Shown in pieces: positions 35,375 through 45,411 of a stretch of 64,000 nt of DNA. The stretch spans positions 434,001 to 498,000 of the forward strand of contig NZ_JACSMA010000002.1 in the NCBI RefSeq assembly GCF_018618415.1. Direction: 5' to 3'. The notes beneath the pieces were generated by a model. It was not told the origin of the DNA, ran no database searches, and saw only the letters and a list, made by a program, of their open reading frames with translations. Both the position numbers and the translations under genes were made by a program. The DNA is from Exiguobacterium sp. s146 (GTDB taxonomy: Bacteria; Bacillota; Bacilli; Exiguobacteriales; Exiguobacteriaceae). How positions within the stretch are numbered: position 1 is the first letter of the stretch; every line of letters starts with the position of its first letter.

Positions 35375-37147
35375 TTATTTCTTCTCCTTCACCGCAGTGC
35401 GAATCGACAACTCTTGGAGTTGCGCGTCCGCGACCGGGCTTGGTGCTTGTGTGAGCAAGTCGCTCGCCGACGCCGTTTTCGGGAAGGCGATCGTGTCACG
35501 AAGGTTCGAGCGACCCGCGAGGATCATGACGAGACGGTCGAGACCGAGTGCGATACCCGCGTGCGGCGGTGTGCCGTATTCGAACGCTTCGAGCAAGAAC
35601 CCGAACTGATCGACTGCTTCTTGTTCTGTGAAGCCGAGCAATTTGAACATGCGCTCTTGAATGGCACGCTCATAAATCCGCTGCGATCCACCACCGAGCT
35701 CGTAGCCGTTCAAGACGAGGTCATAGGCGAGGGCACGTACGCTCGCTGGGTCCGTTTCGAGAAGATGGAGGTCTTCACGGTTTGGCATCGTGAACGGGTG
35801 GTGGTTGGCGTAGAAACGGCCGTCTTCTTCTTCGAACGTGACGAGCGGGAAGTCCGTCACCCAAAGGAAGTTGAACTTCGACTCATCAATGAGTCCGAGC
35901 TCATGACCGAGCTTGACGCGAAGCGCGCCGAGGCTGTCGGCGACGACTGTCGGTTTTGATGCCACGAAGAGGAGGAGGTCGCCCGCTTCCGCGTTCGTCG
36001 CTTCCATCAATTTCTGAGCGTACGTATCGTCGAAGAACTTGGCGATCGGTCCGTTCAAGCCTTCTGGCGTCACTTTGAGCCAAGCGAGGCCTTTGGCACC
36101 GTAGACGCCTGTGAACTCTTGGAGCTTGTCGATGTCTTTACGCGAGAACTTGTCCGCTTCGCCTTTGACGTTGATCGCTTTCACTTGTCCGTTCGACTCG
36201 AGCGCCATATCGAATACTTTGAACCCGGCACCTGTGACCGCTTCCGCCACGTCGATGAGTTCGAGACCAAAACGTGTGTCCGGTTTGTCTGATCCGAAAC
36301 GGCGCATCGCTTCCGCATATGTCATCCGTTCAAATTTGGCCGGTGTGTCCGTGCGACCGAGTGTCGCCTCCATCACTTGCGCCATCATCGATTCCATCAT
36401 CGCCATCAAGTCTTCGACGTCCATGAAGCTCGTCTCGATATCGACTTGCGTGAATTCCGGTTGACGGTCGGCCCGAAGGTCTTCGTCACGGAAGCAGCGA
36501 GCGATTTGGAAGTAACGGTCAAACCCGGCCACCATGAGGAGCTGCTTGAACAGTTGTGGTGATTGCGGGAGCGCGTAGAACTCGCCGCCGTGGACACGGC
36601 TTGGGACGAGATAGTCACGCGCGCCTTCCGGTGTCGATTTCGTCAAGATTGGCGTCTCGACTTCGAGGAACTCCTCTTCCGTCAAGAAGTTACGGATTGT
36701 GTTTGATGCTTTCGAACGAAGACGGAACGTCTCTTGAAGCGCAGGACGACGAAGGTCGAGGTAACGGTATTTGAGACGGAGGTCTTCGGAGACGTTTTCC
36801 GCCTCGTCCCCGATTGGGATTGGTGTCATCTTCGCCGCGTTCAAGATGTTAATTTCAGAGGCGATGACTTCGATGTTCCCCGTCGGCATGTTCGGGTTCT
36901 TGTTCTCACGTTCGAGGACGGTCCCTTTGATGTCGAGCACGTATTCGCTGCGGATCGACTCGGCGAGTTTGTGCACCGCTTCGTTTTCCGGGCGAACGAC
37001 GACTTGGACGATCCCTGTACGGTCACGAAGGTCGATGAAGATGAGGCCTCCGAGGTCGCGACGTTTCTGGACCCATCCTTTCAATTGTACGTCTTGACCG
37101 ATCAGTGACTCTGTCACGCGGCCGTTCATATGTGTGCGTCCGATCAT
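35375..37147 (-). CDS. aspS: Aspartyl-tRNA synthetase
   Basis: Class IIb synthetase for tRNA-Asp, 590 residues. The OB-fold anticodon domain shows [20 protein letters not shown]. Motif 2 appears as [19 protein letters not shown], the bacterial GAD insertion occupies the middle, and motif 3 is [15 protein letters not shown]. The ATG at 37147 with AAGGAG at 7 nt gives [11 protein letters not shown], matching the Bacillus N-terminus. It overlaps hisS by four bases (ATGA), so both depend on the T-box leader at 38.4-38.7 kb. Whether it is the discriminating or the Asp/Asn-dual type cannot be read here; no gatCAB is in the window. Confidence 0.97.
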   Translation of the reverse strand: MIGRTHMNGRVTESLIGQDVQLKGWVQKRRDLGGLIFIDLRDRTGIVQVVVRPENEAVHKLAESIRSEYVLDIKGTVLERENKNPNMPTGNIEVIASEINILNAAKMTPIPIGDEAENVSEDLRLKYRYLDLRRPALQETFRLRSKASNTIRNFLTEEEFLEVETPILTKSTPEGARDYLVPSRVHGGEFYALPQSPQLFKQLLMVAGFDRYFQIARCFRDEDLRADRQPEFTQVDIETSFMDVEDLMAMMESMMAQVMEATLGRTDTPAKFERMTYAEAMRRFGSDKPDTRFGLELIDVAEAVTGAGFKVFDMALESNGQVKAINVKGEADKFSRKDIDKLQEFTGVYGAKGLAWLKVTPEGLNGPIAKFFDDTYAQKLMEATNAEAGDLLLFVASKPTVVADSLGALRVKLGHELGLIDESKFNFLWVTDFPLVTFEEEDGRFYANHHPFTMPNREDLHLLETDPASVRALAYDLVLNGYELGGGSQRIYERAIQERMFKLLGFTEQEAVDQFGFLLEAFEYGTPPHAGIALGLDRLVMILAGRSNLRDTIAFPKTASASDLLTQAPSPVADAQLQELSIRTAVKEKK

Positions 37148-38424
37148 TGTCCTGCTCCTTCCGATAGTTCACGAATTTTGTCTGCGACGGCCGAGAGCGG
37201 CACGTCGATTTGTTCCCCGGTCGCCATGACCTTGAGGGAGGCCGAGCCGCGTTCGACTTCATCGTCTCCGAGGATGACGGTGAATTTCGCCTGCAGACGG
37301 TCGGCTTGTTTGAATTGTCCCTTGAATTTGCGGCCGAGATAGTCACGGTCCGCCTTGAAGCCTTCGATGCGAAGCAGTTGCAACAGGCGGGTCGCCGTCA
37401 CTTCGACTTCTGATCCGCCTTGGGCGACGACGAAGACGTCGAGTCCCGTCTCGAGCGTTGGGAGTACCCCTTCGTTCTCGAGGGCGAGGATGAGACGCTC
37501 GAGCCCAATCCCGAAACCGATGCCCGGCATGTCCGGTCCACCGATGTCTTGGACGAGACCGTTGTAGCGTCCCCCGCCGCAAAGCGTCGTGATCGCGCCG
37601 AAGCCTTCTGCCTCGGACATGATTTCAAACGCCGTGTGCGTATAGTAATCGAGACCGCGGACGAGCGTCGAGTCGACGACGTAGGCTACGCCGAGCGCAT
37701 CCAAGTGCGCGAGCACTTTCTCGAAGTACGTCTTCGACTCTTCGTTCAAGAAATCAAGAATCGACGGCGCCGACTTCATCGACGGGTGGTCGCGGTCGAC
37801 TTTGCAGTCGAGGACACGAAGCGGGTTCTGGTGCAAGCGCGTCTGGCAATCTTGGCACAGCTCGTGCTGGACCGGCTCGAAGTGACGGATGAGCGCTTCG
37901 CGGTGAGCGTTGCGGCTCTCGGCGTCACCGAGCGAGTTGACGACGACTTTGATTTTTTTCAGGCCGAACGATTTGTAAATCGTGTAGGCGAGACTGATCA
38001 CTTCTGCGTCGACGGCCGGATCACTACTGCCGATCGCCTCGACACCGTATTGGTGCAGTTGGCGGAAGCGTCCTTTTTGCGGGCGCTCGTAGCGGAACAT
38101 CGGTCCCATGTAGTACAGTTTCGTCGGCTGGTCGGGGCTACCGAACAGCTTGTTCGTGACGAAAGCGCGGACGACCGAGGCCGTCCCTTCCGGACGGAGC
38201 GTATACTCGTCCTTGCCTTTCTTGACGAGCGTGAACATCTCTTTTTGGACGATGTCCGTTGTCTCGCCGACGCTGCGTGTGAACAGGTCGGTCGTTTCGA
38301 AAATCGGGGTACGAATCTCTTTATAGTTGTAACGGGCGCTAATGTCGCGTAACTTTTCTTCGACATACTGCCACGTCTCGACCGACCCCGGAAGCAGGTC
38401 TTGTGTGCCGCGTGGTGCTTTCAT
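37144..38424 (-). CDS. hisS: Histidyl-tRNA synthetase
   Basis: Class II synthetase for tRNA-His, 426 residues. It begins [13 protein letters not shown] and shows motif 1 with [18 protein letters not shown], the [14 protein letters not shown] segment, motif 2 [20 protein letters not shown], the histidine loops [14 protein letters not shown], and motif 3 [12 protein letters not shown]. The C-terminal anticodon domain follows. AAGGAGG precedes the ATG. It is the first gene of the hisS-aspS operon, controlled by a T-box. Confidence 0.98.
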   Translation of the reverse strand: MKAPRGTQDLLPGSVETWQYVEEKLRDISARYNYKEIRTPIFETTDLFTRSVGETTDIVQKEMFTLVKKGKDEYTLRPEGTASVVRAFVTNKLFGSPDQPTKLYYMGPMFRYERPQKGRFRQLHQYGVEAIGSSDPAVDAEVISLAYTIYKSFGLKKIKVVVNSLGDAESRNAHREALIRHFEPVQHELCQDCQTRLHQNPLRVLDCKVDRDHPSMKSAPSILDFLNEESKTYFEKVLAHLDALGVAYVVDSTLVRGLDYYTHTAFEIMSEAEGFGAITTLCGGGRYNGLVQDIGGPDMPGIGFGIGLERLILALENEGVLPTLETGLDVFVVAQGGSEVEVTATRLLQLLRIEGFKADRDYLGRKFKGQFKQADRLQAKFTVILGDDEVERGSASLKVMATGEQIDVPLSAVADKIRELSEGAGQ

Positions 38425-38439
38425 CTAAATTCCCTCCTT

Positions 38440-38692
38440 AGCATACAAAAAGGCCCTCGTCCGCAAAGGGACGAGAGCCTGTGTAAGTTTCCCGTGGTAC
38501 CACCCTCGTTGCAGAGCCAAAATCGATACTCTGCCACTCGAAATCGGTTAACGCCCGATGAAACGGCTCCCCCTACTCTCAGTTCAAGGAAGCACCTCCA
38601 AAGTGTCGTTCGGGTCATCATCCAGTCGATGCTTTCAGCCTCGGCATCGCTCTCTTTGCTGGTGGGGTGACCGTACTTTTCTTTATCGTAGG
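38440..38692 (-). promoter_or_regulatory. T-box leader of hisS-aspS with overlapping GAC/CAC specifier
   Basis: The T-box motif GAGGGTGGTACCACG is followed by a terminator with CGTCC/GGACG arms ending in TTTTTG on the minus strand. In Stem I, AAAG after ACCT pairs with CTTT before AGGT. Directly upstream of CTTT is GAC-A, so the in-register specifier is GAC (Asp, 38605-38607). CAC (His) overlaps it by one base at 38603-38605. A -10-like TATAAC is just upstream. It fills the 311-nt gap between dtd and hisS. Confidence 0.88.
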
Positions 38693-38736
38693 TGTTAGGT
38701 TATATGGTTCATGATGCCGAATCACGCCCGCTTCTG

Positions 38737-39180
38737 TCAAGCGTTTTTTTCGAGCATGAGCGTGACCGGACCGTCATTGACGAGCGCGACGTCCATCATC
38801 GCCCCGAACTTCCCGGTCTCGACGACGAGCCCGTGCGTCCGCAAACGCTCGTTGAACTTCTCGTAAAGACGTTCGGCGATATCCGGCTTCGCCGCTTGCG
38901 TGAACGCAGGACGACGGCCTTTCTGTGTATCTCCATAAAGCGTGAACTGCGACACGGACAATACTTTGCCGGCGACGTCTTGAATCGATAAGTTCATCTT
39001 CTCGTCCGCGTCCTCAAAGACACGGAGCCCGGCCACCTTGTCGGCGAGCCAGTTCACTTCCGTCTCCGTGTCCTCGTGGGTCACCCCGACGAGGAGCAGA
39101 TAACCGGCCTCGATTTGACCAATCGTCTCCTCGTTGACTGTCACCGAAGCTTGTTTCACTCGTTGCAACAATACACGCAC
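38737..39180 (-). CDS. dtd: D-aminoacyl-tRNA deacylase
   Basis: Removes D-amino acids (and glycine from tRNA-Ala) from mischarged tRNAs. The 147-residue protein carries both family signatures, [19 protein letters not shown] and the cis-proline motif [12 protein letters not shown]. The start is GTG at 39180 with AAGGAAG at 6 nt. It follows relA by 16 nt, as in Bacillus where relA and dtd are co-transcribed. No terminator is seen before the hisS T-box, so some read-through is possible. Confidence 0.97.
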   Translation of the reverse strand: MRVLLQRVKQASVTVNEETIGQIEAGYLLLVGVTHEDTETEVNWLADKVAGLRVFEDADEKMNLSIQDVAGKVLSVSQFTLYGDTQKGRRPAFTQAAKPDIAERLYEKFNERLRTHGLVVETGKFGAMMDVALVNDGPVTLMLEKNA

Positions 39181-39196
39181 TCAAATCTTCCTTTCG

Positions 39197-41386
39197 TTAC
39201 GTCATCATGACCCGGCTGACCGAGTACACGTCCGAGATTTGCTTAATCCGGTCGACGACTTTTTGCAGATGATTCACGTTCGGGATCGAGATCGTCATCG
39301 AGATGCGGGCCTGTTTGTTCTGGTCCCCGCGTCCGCTCACGGCCACGATGTTCGTATTCGTTGCCGAGACGGCTTGGAGCACGTCGTTCAACAAGCCTGA
39401 ACGGTCGTACCCGGTGATCTCGATATCGACGTTATAGTTCTTCTCTTTCGCCTGACCGACTTCCCACTCGACCGTGAGGAGCCGCTCCGGATGCTGCTCA
39501 TTGATGATGTTCAAGCAGTCCTTCCGGTGAATCGACACGCCGCGTCCGCGCGTGATATACCCGACGATTTCGTCGCCCGGCACCGGGTTACAGCAGCGGC
39601 TCATCCGGATCAGCATGTTGTCGATCCCTTTCACCGAGACGCCGGCCTCGGCCGTCTTCTTCTTCGGTGACTGGCTGACTTTCAGTTCGTTAATCGCGTC
39701 CGACAGCTCGAGTTTCGGCTCTTTGCGCTGCTTCTCCGTCAACTTGTGGGCGACTTGGGCGGCCGTGATGCCATGATAGCCGACCGCGGCGTACATCTCT
39801 TCCTCGTTCCCGAAGTTGAACTTCTCGACGACGACGGCGAGCGACTGGTCGTCAATCACTTCTTTCGGCTCGAACCCGAGCTTTTTAATCTCCCCGTCGA
39901 CGAGTTCTTTCCCTTTTTCGACGTTCTCTTCGCGTTGCTGGCGCTTGAACCACTGGCGAATTTTGTTTTTTGCCTGGCTCGAAACAGCTAGTTTGAGCCA
40001 ATCCTTACTCGGTCCGTAACTATGCTTCGACGTGATGATTTCAATGATATCGCCTGTCTCGAGTTTATGGTCGAGCGGCACCATCCGTCCGTTTACTTTC
40101 GCCCCTGTCATCCGATGACCGATTTCAGTGTGGATCCGGTACGCGTAGTCAATCGGCACCGAGCCTTTTGGCAGTTCAAAGACGTCCCCTTTTGGTGTGA
40201 AGACGTAGAGCATGTCGCTGAAGAAATCGACTTTAAGCGACTCCATGAACTCTTCGGCGTCGGTCGTATCTTTTTGCAACTCCAAAATCTCGCGCAGGTG
40301 GGCGATTTTCTCATCAAACCCATTCGTCGCGACATTCTTTCCTTCTTTATAGGCCCAGTGCGCGGCAATCCCAAACTCGGCGATGAAGTGCATGTCCTTC
40401 GTCCGGATTTGCACCTCGAGCGGCTCACCTTTCGGTCCGATCACCGTCGTGTGGAGCGACTGATACATGTTCGGTTTCGGCATGGCAATATAATCTTTGA
40501 ACCTGCCTGGCATCGGCTTGTATTGCGTGTGAATGATTCCAAGGACAGCGTAGCAGTCGCGAATCGAATCGACGATAATCCGGACGGCCATTAAATCATA
40601 AATTTCATTGAACTCTTTCTTATGCTTTACCATCTTGTTATAGATCGAGTAAATATGCTTCGGACGACCGTTAACGTCGGCATCGATGCTTACTTCTTCA
40701 AGGACGGCGTTCACTTCCGTGATGACGGAGGTGACGAGTGCTTCTCGTTCGGTCCGTTTCTGTTTCATCATGGAGACGATCTTATAGTATTGCTGCGGAT
40801 TGATATAACGTAATGAAATATCTTCGAGCTCCCATTTGATCGTCGAAATCCCCATCCGGTGTGCGAGCGGTGCAAAGATTTCAAGCGTTTCTTCCGCTTT
40901 TTGAACTTGTTTCTCTTTCGGCATATGCTGAAGTGTCCGCATATTGTGCAGACGGTCAGCGAGCTTGATTAAAATGACGCGCACGTCTTCAGCCATCGCG
41001 ATAATCATCTTGCGGTGATTCTCGGCGAGCTCTTCTTTTTTCGATTTATATTTGATTTTACCGAGCTTTGTCACGCCATCGACGAGCATGGCGACTTCGA
41101 CGCCGAACTCATCCGCTAATTGCTTGAGCGTAATGTCCGTGTCTTCAACGACATCATGTAGAAGTGCACCGATGATTGTCGTTGCGTCTAACCCGATATC
41201 AACGAGAATACCAGCCACTTGAACCGGATGCAGAATGTAGGGTTCGCCTGAACGTCTGAACTGACCGGTATGATGCAGTTTGGCGTATTCGTAAGCGCGT
41301 CTCACTTCGGCAATCTCGTCTTCACCCATATACTCCCCGAGCGCGTCGAGAAGGTCCTCAATACTTACGATTTGTTTTTTGGTCAT
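39197..41386 (-). CDS. relA: Bifunctional (p)ppGpp synthetase/hydrolase Rel
   Basis: Long RelA/SpoT homologue that makes and degrades (p)ppGpp. The 729 residues show the HD hydrolase domain (IIGALLHDVVEDTDITL and KLADRLHNMRTL). The synthetase domain follows with GIIHTQYKPMPGRFKDYIAMPK and NMYQSLHTTVIGP, then TGS (LYVFTPKGDVFELPKGSVPIDYAYRIH), the zinc-finger-like RCCNPVPGDEIVG and a C-terminal ACT domain. Both catalytic halves look intact. The ATG at 41386 is chosen over a GTG 12 nt upstream that overlaps the AAGGG site. It fits the apt-relA-dtd order of Bacillus. Confidence 0.97.
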   Translation of the reverse strand: MTKKQIVSIEDLLDALGEYMGEDEIAEVRRAYEYAKLHHTGQFRRSGEPYILHPVQVAGILVDIGLDATTIIGALLHDVVEDTDITLKQLADEFGVEVAMLVDGVTKLGKIKYKSKKEELAENHRKMIIAMAEDVRVILIKLADRLHNMRTLQHMPKEKQVQKAEETLEIFAPLAHRMGISTIKWELEDISLRYINPQQYYKIVSMMKQKRTEREALVTSVITEVNAVLEEVSIDADVNGRPKHIYSIYNKMVKHKKEFNEIYDLMAVRIIVDSIRDCYAVLGIIHTQYKPMPGRFKDYIAMPKPNMYQSLHTTVIGPKGEPLEVQIRTKDMHFIAEFGIAAHWAYKEGKNVATNGFDEKIAHLREILELQKDTTDAEEFMESLKVDFFSDMLYVFTPKGDVFELPKGSVPIDYAYRIHTEIGHRMTGAKVNGRMVPLDHKLETGDIIEIITSKHSYGPSKDWLKLAVSSQAKNKIRQWFKRQQREENVEKGKELVDGEIKKLGFEPKEVIDDQSLAVVVEKFNFGNEEEMYAAVGYHGITAAQVAHKLTEKQRKEPKLELSDAINELKVSQSPKKKTAEAGVSVKGIDNMLIRMSRCCNPVPGDEIVGYITRGRGVSIHRKDCLNIINEQHPERLLTVEWEVGQAKEKNYNVDIEITGYDRSGLLNDVLQAVSATNTNIVAVSGRGDQNKQARISMTISIPNVNHLQKVVDRIKQISDVYSVSRVMMT

Positions 41387-41544
41387 AACATTCGACACCC
41401 TTTTTCTTACCGCTTCAATCGACTCATATTCGTCGCAGCATGGTAGTAGTTAACGTACATGTATATGTTCTAATTTTACTTTCTATTATCGAAAAAATCT
41501 GACGACCTGTCAAAGGTTGCGGGTTATTTTACTTAAAAACTATT

Positions 41545-41573
41545 CAAAAAAGGGAAGCCATCGCTTCCCTTTG
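41545..41573 (-). terminator. Intrinsic terminator of apt
   Basis: AGGGAAGC and GCTTCCCT arms with a 4-nt loop are followed by TTTTTT on the minus strand right after the apt stop. The next 150 nt up to relA hold the relA promoter region, with no further gene seen. Confidence 0.87.
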
Positions 41574-41574
41574 A

Positions 41575-42093
41575 TTAATCTTCGTAACGGATGAGTGAAA
41601 ACACGTCGTATCCTTCGAGACGCTCGCGTCCACCGAGTCCATCAAGTTCGATTAAGAATCCGATTCCAGCGACAACGCCACCGAGTTGTTCAATCATTTT
41701 GATTGTCGCTTCAATCGTACCACCTGTGGCGAGCAAGTCATCTAAAATGACGACTTGTTGGCCCGGTTTGATTGAATCTTTGTGCATCGTCAAAATGTCT
41801 GTGCCGTATTCGAGACCGTATGCGACGCGAACCGTCTCACGTGGCAACTTACCTTCTTTACGGACCGGGACGAACCCGAGTTCAAGTGCGTACGCTGCCG
41901 GGCAACCGACCACGAATCCGCGTGCCTCTGGACCCGCGATTAGTTCAGCACCGCGCTCCTGAGCATAAGCAACGAGCTCATCGACCGCTTTTTTGTAGGC
42001 TGGTCCGTCTTGCATGAGGGACGTAATGTCCTTGAAGCTGATTCCTTCTTTCGGGTAATCCGCTACTTCTTTAATATGCTGTTTGAAATTCAT
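41575..42093 (-). CDS. apt: Adenine phosphoribosyltransferase
   Basis: Salvages adenine to AMP using PRPP. The 172 residues begin [24 protein letters not shown]; the PRPP-binding motif [13 protein letters not shown] is at about 120-132, and the base-site region [17 protein letters not shown] is conserved. The ATG lies one base after the recJ stop codon, so the two genes are tightly coupled. A terminator follows. Confidence 0.98.
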   Translation of the reverse strand: MNFKQHIKEVADYPKEGISFKDITSLMQDGPAYKKAVDELVAYAQERGAELIAGPEARGFVVGCPAAYALELGFVPVRKEGKLPRETVRVAYGLEYGTDILTMHKDSIKPGQQVVILDDLLATGGTIEATIKMIEQLGGVVAGIGFLIELDGLGGRERLEGYDVFSLIRYED

Positions 42094-42094
42094 T

Positions 42095-44386
42095 TTATGT
42101 GTAAGCCTCCTGCATCTTGTTCGATCGCAATGATTGTAACCGCTCTTTCAGTTCTGCCAACGACGCATAAATGAAACGCTCCTCGAGTTGGACTCGTCCG
42201 ACCCGGCGCTTATAACATGGCGCTTCGGTCAAATCACGTTTCGGCGCTTCTGGATTCACTCCAGGCAGTCCGTCTTCCATTGTAACAAGAAATTCGAGTT
42301 CAGAGAATACTTGATGCATAAATTGAATCGTATTTTTTGACCATTTTCGCTCGATTGACAATCGAATCAAGTTTTCGCGCAGGTTTTTCCGTTCGCACGT
42401 TGCCATATGAACGTAGTATGTTCGGAAATCTTCCCGTGTCGGCAACTTCTCGAAGAACGAGCCGCCTTGCCCGAACGCACAGTAGATGCGTTCGACGTCC
42501 TCGGTCAACAAGTCGGCCAATACGTCTTCCTCATCCGGTAAATCGAGCAAGACGACGAACGGCTTGAGCGGCGTGTCGAGGTCATGGAGCGGGAAGTCGT
42601 CCCGCCCTTGGAAGGAGATGAACGACGTCGTGTCGCCCGGCAGTTGTTTCAACTCGTCGAGCGAGTTTTTCTTGCCCCGGTAATCGAACACTTGGAACCC
42701 GTCGACACGGATGTCTTGAATCATGAGCTGCGGCTTGCGCATGCCGTTCCATTCATTCACTTGCAGACTACCCATGACCGAGACGTGGGCCATCTTCGAA
42801 ATTTCGGAGACGACATGACCGAAACCGAAGCCGATGCCATCGAGTTCCCGTTTGTCCCCTGCGAGCTGAACCTTCAAATGGGTGTTGTCACGCCCGATTT
42901 GACGGATGTCGCGGAGTCTTGCATCCGCCACGACGACACGCGGTGATGGATTGCCCATCCCAAACGGGGCGAGCTTGCCAATCTCTGAAATCAAGTCGAG
43001 CGACACATCGTTCACGTCGAGCTTCAAGTCAACGTTGACGCGGGCGACGAACGTCTCGTCCGGAATCGACTCGGCCTGTTCGTTCAGACGGCGGCGCAGT
43101 TCGGCCACGTTCTCCGATTGAAGCGTCATCCCGGCCGCGGCCGGGTGTCCGCCGAAGTGCGGCAAGATATCTTCGTTCTTCGATAATTCTTTGAACAAAT
43201 CGAAACCGTCGATTGAACGGCCCGACCCTTTCGCTTTCCCTGTTTTCGGATCATGGCACAAGAGGATGACCGGACGATAATACGCCTCGACGAGCCGTGA
43301 GGCGACAATCCCGACGACGCCTGGGTTCCAGCGTTCACTGGCGACGACGAGGACGCGGTCGTTCGTCATCGAGGCTTCGACGAGTTCTGTCGCTTCTTTG
43401 GCAATCGTCTTGACGATGTCTTGGCGTTCTTTATTCTGTTTGTCGAGCTGTTGTGCCAGTACGAGCGCTTCTTCCTCGCTTTCGGCGAGCAACATCTGGA
43501 GCGCCGGCATCGCCGAGTCGAGCCGTCCGGCCGCGTTGATGCGCGGACCGAAGGCGAAACCGACCGACTCCTCGTTCAACGTCCCGTCCGTCAACGCGCA
43601 CACTTCACGGAGCGCCAAAATTCCTGGGCGCTTCGAATCGTCGAGCGCCTTGAGCCCGAGCTTGGCGAGCAGGCGGTTTTCCCCGTCGAGCGGGACAAGG
43701 TCAGCAATCGTGCCAAGGACCGCCAAATCGAGCAACTCCTCTGGCATCCGACCGAGCACGGCATGCGCCACTTTGAGGGCGACCCCCGCCCCGGCGAGCT
43801 TGTCGTACGGATACGATGGATCGATATGCGGATGGATGATGGCGAACGCGTCCGGCAGCGTTTCTTTCGGTTCGTGGTGGTCGGTGATAATCAAATCGAC
43901 CCCGAGCTCTTTCAAAAGCGCCGCCTCTTCAATTCCTGAGATGCCACAGTCGACCGTGATGATGAGGGTGAACCCTTCACCGGCGGCCCAGCTGAACGCC
44001 TCTTTATTCGGTCCATACCCTTCGGTGAATCGGTTCGGGATATAGCATTCCGCCATGACACCCATCTCGGTCAAGGCGTGCCACATGACGGCCGAGGCGC
44101 TGACGCCGTCGACGTCATAGTCACCATAAATCAAGACCATCTCACCTTCGTCAGCCGCTTGCTTCAAACGATCGACGACTTTTGGCATCTGTTCAAATAA
44201 AAACGGGTCGTGGAACGTCAATTCGTCCTCGACGTATAAAAACGCCTTGGCCGCCTCGACGTCGCGATGCCCCCGTTGTGTGAGGAGCGTCGCGAGTTGC
44301 TCCGATATATTTAGTTCTGTCTGTAACTGTTCAATCGCTGCTGCATCCGTTTCCGGGTACACCCAGCGTTTCTTCGCATGATACAT
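42095..44386 (-). CDS. recJ: Single-stranded-DNA-specific exonuclease RecJ
   Basis: 5-prime to 3-prime exonuclease on single-stranded DNA for recombination and mismatch repair. The 763 residues have the DHH metal-binding motifs GDYDVDG (88-94), VDCG, and TDHHEP (168-173), then [12 protein letters not shown] and the DHHA1 motif [10 protein letters not shown], followed by the OB-fold region. A long Bacillales-type C-terminal extension follows. The ATG at 44386 follows GGAG. It heads recJ-apt with an extended -10 promoter. Confidence 0.97.
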   Translation of the reverse strand: MYHAKKRWVYPETDAAAIEQLQTELNISEQLATLLTQRGHRDVEAAKAFLYVEDELTFHDPFLFEQMPKVVDRLKQAADEGEMVLIYGDYDVDGVSASAVMWHALTEMGVMAECYIPNRFTEGYGPNKEAFSWAAGEGFTLIITVDCGISGIEEAALLKELGVDLIITDHHEPKETLPDAFAIIHPHIDPSYPYDKLAGAGVALKVAHAVLGRMPEELLDLAVLGTIADLVPLDGENRLLAKLGLKALDDSKRPGILALREVCALTDGTLNEESVGFAFGPRINAAGRLDSAMPALQMLLAESEEEALVLAQQLDKQNKERQDIVKTIAKEATELVEASMTNDRVLVVASERWNPGVVGIVASRLVEAYYRPVILLCHDPKTGKAKGSGRSIDGFDLFKELSKNEDILPHFGGHPAAAGMTLQSENVAELRRRLNEQAESIPDETFVARVNVDLKLDVNDVSLDLISEIGKLAPFGMGNPSPRVVVADARLRDIRQIGRDNTHLKVQLAGDKRELDGIGFGFGHVVSEISKMAHVSVMGSLQVNEWNGMRKPQLMIQDIRVDGFQVFDYRGKKNSLDELKQLPGDTTSFISFQGRDDFPLHDLDTPLKPFVVLLDLPDEEDVLADLLTEDVERIYCAFGQGGSFFEKLPTREDFRTYYVHMATCERKNLRENLIRLSIERKWSKNTIQFMHQVFSELEFLVTMEDGLPGVNPEAPKRDLTEAPCYKRRVGRVQLEERFIYASLAELKERLQSLRSNKMQEAYT

Positions 44387-44409
44387 ATTGCCTCACTCCA
44401 ATCAATTGT

Positions 44410-44420
44410 AGATTATATCA
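44410..44420 (-). promoter_or_regulatory. Extended -10 promoter of recJ
   Basis: TGATATAAT on the minus strand gives a perfect TATAAT (44412-44417) with the TGN extension. No good -35 is visible at 16-18 nt. It lies 26 nt before the recJ ATG. Confidence 0.6.
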
Positions 44421-44451
44421 GAACGAGCGAGTGAAGTGCCGTCTTGACATT

Positions 44452-44482
44452 CAAAAAGGTCCCCCGATTGACTCGGGAGACC
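44452..44482 (-). terminator. Intrinsic terminator of secDF
   Basis: GGTCTCCCGA and TCGGGGGACC pair with one mismatch around a 5-nt loop and are followed by TTTTT on the minus strand, close to the secF stop. Confidence 0.85.
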
Positions 44483-44487
44483 AATGG

Positions 44488-45411
44488 TTACGCCTCTGGG
44501 ACAGCAGATTTCTTTTTGTTGAGCGACATGCCTTTGATGAGCAACCAAAGGTATGAGGCGATGAAGATTGATGAGTACATCCCCATGACGAGACCGACGA
44601 GAAGCGCGAGCGAGAAGCCGCGAATCGATTCGGCACCGAAGATGTATAAAGCGATGACGGTGAACAATACGGTGACGACCGTGTTGATCGACCGGACAAT
44701 CGTTTCTTGAATCGCTTTGTTGACAAGCATCCGGTACTCGTCCATCGTCTTGATTTTCCGTTCTTTCTCGTACGCTTGAATGTTCTCGCGCACCCGGTCG
44801 AACGTAACGATTGTATCGTTGACCGAATATCCGATAATCGTCAAGATGGCGGCGACGAAGTACAAGTTGACCTCGATCCCAAAGATCGAGAACGCCACGA
44901 GCATGAAGAACGCATCGTGGAGCATGGCGACGACGGTCGCGACACCGTAAGAGAATTGGAAGCGGAACGTGATATACAAGATAATCCCGAGCGATGCGAG
45001 CGCAACGGCGTAAATCGCGTTACGGGCAATGTCTCGGCCGACTTCGGCTGAGACGGTGCTGATGTTCGGGTCGTTCCCGAACGTCTCCGTGAACACGGTC
45101 TTCACCGACGCGACTTCTTCCTGGGTGAGTTGCCCGACGAACGTCACGTTGGCGAGCGTCCCACCTTCTGCATATTGGACAGAAGAAATTTCTTCATCCA
45201 CGCCTGCCTCATTGAAAGCAGCCGCTAAATCGTCTTGTGACACTTGCGACTCGGTCTGGACTTCGACCCGTGTTCCGGATGCGAAGTCGATTCCAAGGTT
45301 CAAACCGCGGAAGAACAAGATACCGAGTCCGATGATGACGACGGCACATGAGATGAGGAACAACGTCCGCATCGGTTTAATATAGTTTAATTCAGTGAGC
45401 TTAAAGTTCAC
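44488..45411 (-). CDS. secF: Protein translocase subunit SecF
   Basis: Membrane subunit that, with SecD, uses the proton gradient to pull exported proteins through SecYEG. The 307-residue protein has six helices, an extracytoplasmic P1-like head after the first, and the family motifs GIDFASGTRVEVQT, YITFRFQFSYGVATVVAMLHDAFFM and YSVNDTIVTFDRVREN. I prefer the GTG at 45411 (AAGGAG about 10 nt upstream); a GTG 9 nt earlier abuts the site. It overlaps the secD end, so translation is coupled. Confidence 0.95.
   Translation of the reverse strand: MNFKLTELNYIKPMRTLFLISCAVVIIGLGILFFRGLNLGIDFASGTRVEVQTESQVSQDDLAAAFNEAGVDEEISSVQYAEGGTLANVTFVGQLTQEEVASVKTVFTETFGNDPNISTVSAEVGRDIARNAIYAVALASLGIILYITFRFQFSYGVATVVAMLHDAFFMLVAFSIFGIEVNLYFVAAILTIIGYSVNDTIVTFDRVRENIQAYEKERKIKTMDEYRMLVNKAIQETIVRSINTVVTVLFTVIALYIFGAESIRGFSLALLVGLVMGMYSSIFIASYLWLLIKGMSLNKKKSAVPEA

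Noticed and set aside
38603-38610. CGA (Arg) as the specifier of the hisS leader, by strict counting after GAA
   Set aside because: The base-pairing register of the lower stem (CTTT with AAAG) and the downstream genes favour GAC or CAC.
38665-38737. TTGACA overlapping the dtd stop codon as the -35 of the hisS leader
   Set aside because: The distance to the TATAAC -10 is about 30 nt, far too long. The true -35 was not resolved.
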